A DNA stretch of 64,000 nucleotides from Brevibacterium epidermidis NBRC 14811 (GTDB lineage Bacteria > Actinomycetota > Actinomycetes > Actinomycetales > Brevibacteriaceae): NCBI RefSeq assembly GCF_001570805.1, contig NZ_BCSJ01000008.1, positions 1-64,000 of the forward strand, in the 5' to 3' direction. The notes beneath the pieces are model-generated. The model saw nothing but the letters and a program-made list of their open reading frames with translations. It did not search any database and had not been told where the DNA came from. Position numbers and translations under genes: made by a program. Of the stretch, positions 7,879-15,660 are shown in pieces. Numbering within the stretch: position 1 is the stretch's first letter; the number at the start of each line of letters is the position of its first letter.

Positions 7879-9468
7879 CTATCGGGAAGTGGAGATCTCG
7901 GAGACCCATTCGGCTTCCTCGGGGCGATCGGCCCGGCCCGATGGGGCCGCGGGGGCATCCGGTGGGGGAGCGGTCCGACTCTTCTGCACGACCGGGCGGT
8001 CGGGGACGACGGCCTCGGGATTGTGCTTGAGGTGGTTGAGCTCATCGAGGAAGTTCTTCGACCACAGACTCACGGTATCCGTGGTGACCTTCCGCCGCAT
8101 CTGCCGCATCCGCCGGGCACGCGTCTTGTCATCCATCTCGATGGCCTCGAGGATGCCTGCCTTGAGGTTCGCGATATCGTGCGGATTGACCATCACCGCA
8201 CCCGTGAGCTGCTCGGCGGCACCCGTGAACTCCGAGAGCACGAGCGCCCCGTCGTCCTTCTGCCGGCACGCCACATACTCTTTGGCCACGAGGTTCATCC
8301 CGTCGCGCAGAGCCGTCACCAACATGACATCGGAGGCGAGGAAGAACGCCGTCATCTCATCGCGCGGATAAGAATGGTGGAGGTAGCGGACGGGAATCGA
8401 CCCGACATCGGCCTGCTCTCCGTTGATCCGACCGACCGCGAGCTCGACGTCGTGTCGGATGATCTTGTACTGCTCGAGCCGCTCCCGCGACGGGGTCGCG
8501 ATCTGGATGAGTACGACATCCTCGACGTTGAGGCGCCCCTCGGCGATAAGCTCGCCGTAGGCCTTGAGCCGGTGCCGGATGCCCTTCGTATAGTCCATCC
8601 GATCGACGCCGAGCATGACGACCTTCGGATTGCCGACGTCCTCACGGATCTGCCGGGCCCGTTCGATGATGTCCGGATCCTTCGCGAGCTCCTCCAGATA
8701 GGGAGTGTCGATGGAGATCGGGAAGGCCTCGGCGCGGACGACGTGCGCGGCCACGGCCTCGCCCGCCGGGACGAGGACCGTCGAGCCCTTCGTCGAGAAG
8801 TTGAGCCGACCCCGCACCGCGCGCCGGAAGTTCGCCGCATCCGCAGGACGCTGGAAGCCGACGAGATCAGCACCGAGGAGGCCGCGCAGGATCTCATCGC
8901 GCCAGGGCAGCTGGGCGAAGAGTTCGTACGGCGGGAAGGGAATGTGGTTGAAGAAGCCGATCGCCACGTCGGGACGCATCCGACGGACCATGAGCGGAAC
9001 CAACTGGAGCTGATAATCGTGGATCCACACGGTCGCGGACTCCGCGGCCACCTCGGCGATCTTGTGCGCGAAGCGCTCATTGACCCGCACATACGCATCC
9101 CACCAGGTGCGGTGGTACTCGGGCGGGACGATGACATCGTGGTAGAGCGGCCACAGTGTGGCGTTGGAAAACCCTTCGTAGTACCTGAGGACATCCTCAC
9201 TTGTCAGAGTCACCGGGGTCAGGTGCATGCCGTCGATCGTGAAGGGCTCGAAGTCCTCATCGGCAACACCCGTCCACCCGATCCACGCACCCTCCTGAGC
9301 CTTCATCACCGGAGCCACCGCAGTGACCAAACCTCCTGGTGAGGTGCGCCATCCGTGGTTCTCGTCATCGGGATCACGGTCGACGGGAAGGCGGTTGGCC
9401 ACGACGACGAAATCGCTGTCGCCATAGGGGATTTCGGTGCTTGGCTCGGCAGAGTTGACGGTGCTCAT
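7879..9468 (-). CDS. otsA: Trehalose-6-phosphate synthase
   Basis: A 529-residue GT20 glycosyltransferase that makes trehalose-6-phosphate from UDP- or GDP-glucose and glucose-6-phosphate. Family marks are VVVANRLPVDRD near the N terminus, WIHDYQLQLVP, IGFFNHIPFPP, VGVDRMDYTKGI and the C-terminal DGMNLVAKEYVA with SEFTGAAEQL. The last ~50 residues are a Pro/Ala-rich extension not needed for catalysis. It heads the otsAB operon and is divergent from a Ser/Thr kinase gene across about 60 bp. Trehalose serves as an osmolyte and as a precursor of envelope lipids in many actinobacteria; the use here is not visible from sequence. Confidence 0.93.
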   Translation of the reverse strand: MSTVNSAEPSTEIPYGDSDFVVVANRLPVDRDPDDENHGWRTSPGGLVTAVAPVMKAQEGAWIGWTGVADEDFEPFTIDGMHLTPVTLTSEDVLRYYEGFSNATLWPLYHDVIVPPEYHRTWWDAYVRVNERFAHKIAEVAAESATVWIHDYQLQLVPLMVRRMRPDVAIGFFNHIPFPPYELFAQLPWRDEILRGLLGADLVGFQRPADAANFRRAVRGRLNFSTKGSTVLVPAGEAVAAHVVRAEAFPISIDTPYLEELAKDPDIIERARQIREDVGNPKVVMLGVDRMDYTKGIRHRLKAYGELIAEGRLNVEDVVLIQIATPSRERLEQYKIIRHDVELAVGRINGEQADVGSIPVRYLHHSYPRDEMTAFFLASDVMLVTALRDGMNLVAKEYVACRQKDDGALVLSEFTGAAEQLTGAVMVNPHDIANLKAGILEAIEMDDKTRARRMRQMRRKVTTDTVSLWSKNFLDELNHLKHNPEAVVPDRPVVQKSRTAPPPDAPAAPSGRADRPEEAEWVSEISTSR

Positions 9469-9493
9469 CTGCGCCTCCTCCTGAATCGGTCCT

Positions 9494-9530
9494 TGGAATG
9501 AACTGTACTCGCTCGACTAGGCTTGGCCAG
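9494..9530 (+). promoter_or_regulatory. Promoter of Ser/Thr kinase gene
   Basis: TTGGAA (9494-9499) and TAGGCT (9518-9523) are separated by 18 bp. The -10 box is followed by 7 nt and then a GTG (9531) that is in frame with and adjacent to the ATG at 9534, suggesting leaderless initiation at GTG. Confidence 0.5.
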
Positions 9531-11579
9531 GTGATGGATCAGGAACTGGGAGGCTACCGCCTCATCGAGGAGCTCGGCTCGGGCGGCATGGGTGTCGTCT
9601 ACCTCGGTGTCGACGGCGGAAACAACCCGGTCGCGGTCAAGGTCCTCCATCCGCACATCGCCAATGACGAGACCGCCAGGAAGCGTCTGGCCCGCGAAAC
9701 CCGCACTCTGCGCCGGATCCGCCACCCTCGGATCGCCGAGGTCCTCGACGCCGAGCTCGATTCCGCGCAGCCGTTCATCATCACCGAATTCGTCGACGGG
9801 CAGACCTTGTCCGATGATGTCCGCGACAACGGTCCTTTCGCCGAGGATGAGCTCGTCCACTTCGGCCACGCCCTCCTCGACGCCCTCAACGCCGTCCACG
9901 ACGCCGGCGTCATCCACCGCGACCTCAAGCCCGCCAACGTGATGATCATGGACGGTGAGCCGATGGTCATCGACTTCGGCATCGCCCAGGTCGCCGACGA
10001 GGTGCGCGTGACCGCGACGGGCCTGGTCATGGGCACACCCGGCTACCTGTCCCCGGAGATCGCCGACGGCAAGTCCTCGAGCGAGAAGACCGACTGGTGG
10101 GGATGGGCCGCGACCATGGCGTTCGCCGCCACCGGTCGCAACCCCTATGGCTCCGGGCCCTTGGAAGCAGTGCTCGGACGCGTGGCCATGGGCAAATTCG
10201 ATCTTGACGGGGCACCGAAGAACTTCGCACCGCTCATCGCCGCCTGCCTCGACCCGAAACCCGAGCGCCGCCCTTCGGGGCAGATGATCCTCGACGCACT
10301 CGTCGACATCGAGTCCGGACGCCCGCCGCAGCTCGGATCGGGCCCCAGCGGCGGAGCCGGTGGACAGCAGCGGACACCGAGCGGAACCGCGGTCATGCCG
10401 GCCGTCGATGACGGTGCCGGCAGTGGTGCCGGGGCGGCAGGGGCCGCCTTGGGCGGTGCGGCTATCGGCGGTGCTGCGGGAGCTGCTGCTGGATTCGGTG
10501 CTGCCGGGGCTGGGGGCTCTGGTGGTCATGGCAGTTCGCGCGGAGATTTCGCAGGCACGGGCTATCCGGGAGCCGGGACCTCCGGCAGCGGGCAGCCGCA
10601 GTACCCCGGATCCAGCCGGCCGACAAATCATGCCGGTTCAGACTTCGGGGCAGGACCCAACCAAGGGGCGGGCTATGGGCCCGGGCAGATGCATGGGCAG
10701 CCGCCCCAACAGGCGACCGCGCCACCGATCAGCAACCCCAATGGCGGCATTCAGGCCGGCCCGGGATCTCCGATGGCCGGCGCCGACCTCGGTCGTTCCG
10801 GCTTCGTCCAGCCCGGCACCCAGTCCGGTCAGGGACAGAGTCTGGTCGGACCGAGCGGTCCCGGCGGACCGCATGGTCAGGTCGCGCAGGGGCAGTGGGG
10901 CGACCGGTCCGGTTACGGCGGTCAGCTCAGGGGTCCCGACGGTCAGCCGGTACAGCCGGGCAGGCAGCCGCTGTCGCCGATGGGAAATCGGCGAGTGCAG
11001 TCCGGCGGCTGGGTCGTCTTCGGACTCGTCGCCTTGGCGGTCGCCGTCATGCCCCTCGGCCCGCTGGTCATCAGCGTCGTCGCGCTGATCTGGTCGGTGC
11101 TCGCCCGCACCGGCACACGTCTGGATCGGAAGGTTCAGCGGTACCGGTTCGACCGCGGAACGGATTCCGGTGGATTCTTCCGGGCGCTCGCCTCGGCGCC
11201 GGGAGCCGTGCTGGCGTCGATCCTGACCTCAGTGGCCTCGCTCATCCTGCCGGCGATCGCGGCTGCTGCCGCGCTCGTACTCACTCGACTCGACATCGCC
11301 GGGATCGTGCCCAGCGGTGCCTCCGAACAATGGTCGGTGTGGGTAGCCGGTGCCGCCGGTTCGCTCGTGTTGTGGGTCGGGCCGGGAGCTTCGAGTCTGC
11401 GTTTCGGGTCGCGGCTGCTCGTCTCGGGGGCCACTCGCAATCAGCTCGGCCGACTCATCGCCCTGGCCGTGATCGCGCTGCTCATCATCCTGGCCGTCAT
11501 GGTCATCCAGTCCGGTGCGGCCATGTCGTGGTGGCCGCTGACGACGAACCCCTTCGACTATCTGCCCGGACCGGTCTGA
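9531..11579 (+). CDS. Membrane-anchored Ser/Thr protein kinase
   Basis: A Hanks-type kinase of about 682 residues. The catalytic domain occupies roughly residues 8-270: Gly-rich loop LGSGGMGVVYLG, VAVK lysine, HRDLKPANVM catalytic loop, DFG and SPE replacing APE. A Gly/Gln/Pro-rich linker of about 200 residues follows, then four or so hydrophobic segments from about residue 490 to the end. It differs from PknB because it has no extracellular PASTA repeats and several, not one, C-terminal membrane segments. The GTG at 9531 is chosen because of the nearby -10 box; ATG 9534 is nearly equivalent. It is divergent from otsA. The ligand or signal is unknown; hydrophobic ends suggest sensing within the membrane. 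Confidence 0.85.
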   Translation: MMDQELGGYRLIEELGSGGMGVVYLGVDGGNNPVAVKVLHPHIANDETARKRLARETRTLRRIRHPRIAEVLDAELDSAQPFIITEFVDGQTLSDDVRDNGPFAEDELVHFGHALLDALNAVHDAGVIHRDLKPANVMIMDGEPMVIDFGIAQVADEVRVTATGLVMGTPGYLSPEIADGKSSSEKTDWWGWAATMAFAATGRNPYGSGPLEAVLGRVAMGKFDLDGAPKNFAPLIAACLDPKPERRPSGQMILDALVDIESGRPPQLGSGPSGGAGGQQRTPSGTAVMPAVDDGAGSGAGAAGAALGGAAIGGAAGAAAGFGAAGAGGSGGHGSSRGDFAGTGYPGAGTSGSGQPQYPGSSRPTNHAGSDFGAGPNQGAGYGPGQMHGQPPQQATAPPISNPNGGIQAGPGSPMAGADLGRSGFVQPGTQSGQGQSLVGPSGPGGPHGQVAQGQWGDRSGYGGQLRGPDGQPVQPGRQPLSPMGNRRVQSGGWVVFGLVALAVAVMPLGPLVISVVALIWSVLARTGTRLDRKVQRYRFDRGTDSGGFFRALASAPGAVLASILTSVASLILPAIAAAAALVLTRLDIAGIVPSGASEQWSVWVAGAAGSLVLWVGPGASSLRFGSRLLVSGATRNQLGRLIALAVIALLIILAVMVIQSGAAMSWWPLTTNPFDYLPGPV

Positions 11580-11852
11580 GCCGGCGGGGGAGTCTGCCTC
11601 CGATGTCGGGAGATCAGCGCCGCTGTGTCCGCAGTCGACGTCCGTAGGTCGTTGTCGCTGTGTCTGCCGCCGACGCCTGGAAACCAGTGCCGCTGCGTCG
11701 AGGTAGTTGAACGTTGTAGTTGAACCTTGAATGTTTCTGGGAGTCGGCCACTCACCTGTTTCGGTACAGTGGTGCTGGCGGGTCGTGGAAGCCGTCCCGC
11801 ACCGATCGGGCCTCAGGCCGCACCGATGTCAGACGATCCAACGTGAGGAACA
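11580..11852. other. Spacer with degenerate CGCTGTGTC repeats
   Basis: This spacer between the kinase and the DsbA-like gene carries three imperfect copies of CGCTG(T/C)GTC at about 11621, 11656 and 11691, then two AGTTGAAC(G/C)(T/-)TTG-like words. TACAGT near 11765 could be the -10 of the downstream gene. No coding region is convincing. Confidence 0.35.
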
Positions 11853-12713
11853 ATGGCGAAGAACAACTCCGCGGACGACAAGCGGAACCGCGCACGCGAG
11901 AACGCCCGCCAGATCGCGGCGAATCAGGCGAAGAAGGAGAAGACCGCCAAGACGATCCTGTACACCGGGATCGCAGTGGTCGTCGTCGCCGTGCTGGCCG
12001 TGGTCGGTGTGCTCGTTTTCCAGCAGAGCAAACCAGCTGTCAGCCCCACGAACTATGTTGCCGACGGAATCACCGTGGGCAAGGACAAAACGCTCGTGCA
12101 GCCGCTGAAGATGCCCGAAGGTGAGGAGTCGGATCTGCCGGCTCCGACCGATGAGGGTGCGAAGAAGGGGGCCGCCACAGTCACCGTCTACCTGGACTTC
12201 CAGTGCCCCGGCTGCAAGGCCTTCGAGGAAGGCAATGCAGACATGCTGCGCAAGCTCGCCAATGAGGGCTCGATCGTCGTCAACTACAAGCCGGTGTCGT
12301 TCCTCGACCGCATGTCCAGCGGAAACGAGTACTCGACTCGCGCCGCCAACCTCGCCGCCTGCGTCGTCGACAGCCAGCCCGAGGTCGCCGTCGATCTGTT
12401 TGACGCCCTCTTCGCTCAGCAGCCGGAGGAAGGCACCGAGGGCCGCACCGATGAGGAGCTGCTCAAGGTGGCCGAAGATGCCGGTGTCGACACCTCGAAG
12501 AAGCTCAAGGCCGACCCTGAGCAGACCGTGAAGTCCTGCGTCACCGACCGGACCTTCGACAAGTTCGTCGAGCAGTCGAGCCAGACCGCTCTGGACGATG
12601 GCGTCGAAGCCACCCCGTGGGTGCTCATCAACGGCAAGCACACCGACAAGACCAGCGACTCGCAGGCCCTGGCCACCGAGATTCTCAAGGCCACCGGAGA
12701 GTTCAAGGGCTGA
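11853..12713 (+). CDS. Membrane-anchored DsbA-like thiol oxidoreductase
   Basis: A 286-residue protein with a Lys/Arg-rich cytoplasmic N terminus, one transmembrane helix (TILYTGIAVVVVAVLAVVGV, about residues 35-54) and an extracytoplasmic thioredoxin-fold domain of the DsbA/DSBA-like type. The active site is YLDFQCPGCKAF, a CxxC pair, and the cis-Pro loop is VEATPWVLING. It resembles the actinobacterial thioredoxin-domain proteins that catalyse or repair disulfides in exported proteins. A further Cys pair (AACVVD and KSCVTD) could form a structural disulfide. GAGG precedes the ATG. It is monocistronic, with a strong terminator about 50 bp downstream. No DsbB or VKOR partner is seen in the window. 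Confidence 0.85.
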   Translation: MAKNNSADDKRNRARENARQIAANQAKKEKTAKTILYTGIAVVVVAVLAVVGVLVFQQSKPAVSPTNYVADGITVGKDKTLVQPLKMPEGEESDLPAPTDEGAKKGAATVTVYLDFQCPGCKAFEEGNADMLRKLANEGSIVVNYKPVSFLDRMSSGNEYSTRAANLAACVVDSQPEVAVDLFDALFAQQPEEGTEGRTDEELLKVAEDAGVDTSKKLKADPEQTVKSCVTDRTFDKFVEQSSQTALDDGVEATPWVLINGKHTDKTSDSQALATEILKATGEFKG

Positions 12714-12763
12714 TTGCCTGAGTCTCCCGGCCGGTGCCACGTGAGTACCGGTGCTAGGTGAGA

Positions 12764-12800
12764 AAGGCCGGATCCCGCCGACGTGGGGTCCGGCCTTCTT
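12764..12800 (+). terminator. Terminator after dsbA-like gene
   Basis: AAGGCCGGATCCC pairs with GGGGTCCGGCCTT (one wobble) around a short loop and is followed by CTTCGT. It ends the transcript of the DsbA-like gene. Confidence 0.7.
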
Positions 12801-12941
12801 CGTCTCCGCGGGATGGGTGGTCCAGGTTGAGGTGGGGGCCGCCTCGGTGAGGGAGTCCGGGAGGGCTCGTCCCCGCGGTTTTGTGGCCGGGCCCGGCCAT
12901 GGACTACTATCGTGTAGGCGCGCACGCTCGGTGCGCACCAC

Positions 12942-13017
12942 GCCTCCTTAGCTCAGTTGGTAGAGCACCGCTCTTGTAAAGCGAAGGTCGTCAGTTCGAG
13001 TCTGACAGGGGGCTCCA
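12942..13017 (+). tRNA. tRNA-Thr (anticodon TGT)
   Basis: The acceptor stem GCCTCCT pairs with AGGGGGC, followed by discriminator T and an encoded CCA. The D-arm is TAGCTCAGTTGGTAGAGCA, the anticodon loop is CTTGTAA with anticodon TGT, and the T-arm contains GTTCGAG. Length 73 nt plus CCA. It reads ACA codons. A terminator follows within 10 bp. Confidence 0.95.
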
Positions 13018-13026
13018 CCCGAAGAG

Positions 13027-13066
13027 GCCCCGCGCATCGCTGGAAACAGTGAGCGCGGGGCTTTTT
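13027..13066 (+). terminator. Terminator after tRNA-Thr
   Basis: GCCCCGCGC (13027-13035) pairs with GCGCGGGGC (13053-13061) and is followed by five T. A classic intrinsic terminator for the tRNA transcript. Confidence 0.85.
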
Positions 13067-13434
13067 CTGTGCTCATTAGAGGCCGACCGAGGGTTAATGA
13101 CCAAAATGTGTGTACAGCGCAGCCGTGTCACGCCCACTGCGGTCACCGTGATCGGCCGCCCCATCCCTTCTGGATGCCGTCGTCCGGCCCGTGAGGCAGC
13201 AGCCGCCAGGCATCAAGCTGCCCGCGAGTCGTTCCGTGAACCCCGCCCGCATTGGATTGTTGGGTCGATCCACGGTGGTTTTCGTGTCAAAAACACCGTG
13301 GATCGACCCAACAATGCGCTTAAGAAGGGTGACGCAATCGAATTGGGTCGCCATCGGACATTTCCGTTGGCGAAAAGTATCCGATACTGACCTGAAGTCA
13401 GCCACCGGGCCAGTGCGAGCTCGGATTGCCCCGG
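13067..13434. other. Non-coding spacer, tRNA-Thr to ubiB-like gene
   Basis: About 370 bp without a convincing gene. It holds a very long palindrome (13256-13315, listed separately) and, nearer the ubiB-like stop, CTGACctgaaGTCAG (13387-13401), which could help end the leftward ubiB-like transcript. Open frames here are short, overlap each other on both strands across the palindrome, and lack ribosome-binding sites. Confidence 0.5.
13256..13315. repeat. Long perfect palindrome, 22-bp arms
   Basis: The arms 13256-13277 and 13294-13315 are perfectly complementary over 22 nt. Inside, after one G-A mismatch, TTTT (13279-13282) pairs with AAAA (13289-13292), leaving a 6-nt loop. A very stable hairpin with no T tract on either side, so not an ordinary terminator. 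The geometry (long stem, one mismatch, 4 bp, 6-nt loop) matches the palindrome family at 23.6, 48.4 and 50.2 kb although the sequence differs. Confidence 0.75.
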
Positions 13435-15447
13435 CTAGCCCTGCCCGTCGCGTCTGAACACGAGCATGAGGGAGCGCATGCTCAGCACGAAGCCGCCGAA
13501 GAGCAGCACGAAGCCGAAGAACGAGTACAGGTGGATATCTTTCGTCAGCAGCGGACCCTCGTCGCTGGTGATGAGCATGATCGCTCCGACCACGGCGGCC
13601 CCGGCGAGGACGGCGACGATGAGCTGCTGGAACAGGCTGGTGAGGAAGCTGCGATCGGAGGGATTCTCGAGCACGCGCATGTTCATCGAGAACCGGCCCT
13701 GCTCGAGATCCTCGGTGATCTTGTTGATCCGGCGCGGCATGCGGTCGATCATCGGCATCAGCTGCAGCGCCCGACGCTGCAGCTCATCGGTGATCTTCGT
13801 GCCCTTGAGCTTCGACCGCACGAGTCTGTTGCCCTCTCGCCGGGACACGGCGACGACATCGAAGTTCGGGTCGATCGTCAGCAGCGCACCCTCCACCGTG
13901 GCCATCGCGCGGAAAGCTGCGCTGATCGGCGCCGGCACGGAGAACCGGTGGGCGAGCACGAGATTGAACAGATCATCGAAGAGCTTCTGCCCCTGCGCCG
14001 CACGGATGCCGCCTCCGTAGCGCAGCAGCAGTTCGCCGACGGCGCGTTCGACGTCCCGATCGTCGAGTCCATCAGGCCGTCCGAGGAGTTCGATGATGGC
14101 ATCGGTGGCTCCGGCGCTGTCGTTCTGGTCGATCGAATAGAGCATGAGACCCAGCGAGGTCTGGGTGCCCGGGTCGAGTCGGCCGACGGCACCGAAGTCG
14201 AGAAGCCCCAGTTTCCCCTCGGGAGTGATGAAGATATTGCCGGCATGCAGATCGGCGTGGAAGATCCCGTCGCCGATGATCTGCTCGAGCGTGGCTCCCA
14301 GCAGCGTGGTCGCCAACCGGGAGCGTTCGGCATCGCTGAGCCCGGTCAGCAGCGCCCCTGCCCGAGAGACCGGCTGTCCGGGCAGCCGATCCATGACCAG
14401 CAGACGTTCGCCGCTCAGGCCCGGATAACCGTGAGGAACGGTGACATCGAACTTGCCCGACCGCGTGAGAGAGGCCTCGATGCTGGCCATATTGTCCAAC
14501 TCGATCCGATAGTCGAGCTCCTCTTCGAGTGTGTTCGCGAACCCCGCGGCCAGCGACTTCACACCCAGATCCCGACCCCAGGTCGTGGTCTTGTTCAGCC
14601 AGGCCGCCAGTCGCAGGATGATGTCGAGATCCTGCGTGACCTGATTGAGCGCCTTCGGGCGCTGCACCTTGACGATGACCTCCGTGCCGTCGAGCAGGGT
14701 CGCCTCATGGACCTGCGCCACCGAGGCGGCCGCCAGCGGAGTGGACCCGATCCGGGCGAAGACTTCGTCGATGGGTCGACCGAGGCGTTCGGTGATGGCC
14801 GGTTCGATGACCGACCAGGGTTCGGGTGTGACCTCGGTCTGGAGGGTCTCGAGCTCCCGGACGAACACCGGAGGGAGGATATCTCGGCGGGTCGAGAGCA
14901 TCTGTCCGAGCTTGACGAAGGTCACCCCCGCCTCGGCGAGGGATTCCTTGAGCGCCCGCGCGGTCTTGACCTCGCGACCCGGTGAATCCCCGCCGAAGCC
15001 GCGCAGCTGGGAGCCGAGCCCGTGCCGCACGGCGATGGACACGACTTGGGCGTAGCGGCGGGCGCGGCGACGGCGGGACTTCCACCCGAAGAACAGCGAC
15101 TGCGGGCTCGGCAGGGACCCGGTCGGGAAGGCCGCTTCGAGCATGACGAGGGCACCGACGCCCAGGGCGAAGATCCACCCGAGGGCGAGCACCATGAACA
15201 GCACCGCTACCCCGGGGGAGACGTCGAGGCCGGTGGTGTTCTGCCCGGTGCCGGCCCGGTAGAGGTATTGGACGGTCACGGCCACGACGGCGCTCATGAC
15301 GAGGCCGACGGCCAGGGTGCGCGGCCAGCCGGTGGGAACTCCGACGACACGGCGGACCACGGTGGCGGCGAACCATGACTGGAGGAAGAGGAAGACGAGC
15401 GCGGCCAGGCTCACCAGCACGTATCCGCCGACGTCCAGCGCTTCCAT
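13435..15447 (-). CDS. UbiB/ABC1-family atypical kinase
   Basis: A 670-residue protein of the AarF/UbiB/COQ8-like family. The N terminus (about 1-115) has three or four hydrophobic segments, then the kinase-like domain begins with the family's KxGQ motif in TFVKLGQMLSTRRDILP. An ATP-anchoring lysine is in EVIVKVQRPKA, the catalytic loop is FHADLHAGNIF, and LLDFGAVGRL takes the DFG position. Two hydrophobic segments close the C terminus. Family members act on lipid or isoprenoid-quinone metabolism; in menaquinone-using actinobacteria the exact role is unclear. The N-terminal membrane segments are an addition to the usual ~550-residue UbiB. The gene is monocistronic on the minus strand. Confidence 0.85.
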   Translation of the reverse strand: MEALDVGGYVLVSLAALVFLFLQSWFAATVVRRVVGVPTGWPRTLAVGLVMSAVVAVTVQYLYRAGTGQNTTGLDVSPGVAVLFMVLALGWIFALGVGALVMLEAAFPTGSLPSPQSLFFGWKSRRRRARRYAQVVSIAVRHGLGSQLRGFGGDSPGREVKTARALKESLAEAGVTFVKLGQMLSTRRDILPPVFVRELETLQTEVTPEPWSVIEPAITERLGRPIDEVFARIGSTPLAAASVAQVHEATLLDGTEVIVKVQRPKALNQVTQDLDIILRLAAWLNKTTTWGRDLGVKSLAAGFANTLEEELDYRIELDNMASIEASLTRSGKFDVTVPHGYPGLSGERLLVMDRLPGQPVSRAGALLTGLSDAERSRLATTLLGATLEQIIGDGIFHADLHAGNIFITPEGKLGLLDFGAVGRLDPGTQTSLGLMLYSIDQNDSAGATDAIIELLGRPDGLDDRDVERAVGELLLRYGGGIRAAQGQKLFDDLFNLVLAHRFSVPAPISAAFRAMATVEGALLTIDPNFDVVAVSRREGNRLVRSKLKGTKITDELQRRALQLMPMIDRMPRRINKITEDLEQGRFSMNMRVLENPSDRSFLTSLFQQLIVAVLAGAAVVGAIMLITSDEGPLLTKDIHLYSFFGFVLLFGGFVLSMRSLMLVFRRDGQG

Positions 15448-15541
15448 CGATGACTCTCCTGATCCTGTCCGGCCCGTCAGCGTGAGGCTGTCAGGGCGAA
15501 CATCGTCGAATCGGTCATCTCCAGCCTAGTCCGTGTGCGCT

Positions 15542-15660
15542 GGTTCAGTGTGCGCGCGACGGGTCAGTCCGTGCTCGTTGGTTCAGCCCGTACCTTGCGG
15601 GTCAGCCCGTACTCGGTGGGTCAGCCCGTACCTTGCGGGTCAGCCCGTGCTCGGTGGGTC
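15542..15660. repeat. 19-bp tandem repeat overlapping MFS gene end
   Basis: Six full units of 19 bp plus a part, consensus GGGTCAGCCCGTACCTTGC with alternating variants ending ACCTTGC or GCTCGGT. Units start at 15542, 15561, 15580, 15599, 15618 and 15637. The MFS stop codon (15640) lies inside the last unit, so the array has replaced or overrun the original 3' end of that gene. Tandem repeats like this vary in copy number between strains. Confidence 0.85.

Noticed and set aside
7474-9342. 622-codon plus-strand frame opposite otsA
   Set aside because: Antisense shadow of a clear GT20 gene.
13049-13405. Overlapping frames on both strands across the 13.2-kb palindrome
   Set aside because: The palindrome makes both frames share residues; no ribosome-binding site, family match or codon bias.
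13426-14985. 519-codon plus-strand frame opposite the UbiB-like gene
   Set aside because: Antisense shadow; His/Arg/Gln-rich and without motifs.
15542-15660. CRISPR array from the 19-bp repeats
   Set aside because: Units adjoin directly without spacers; simple tandem array.
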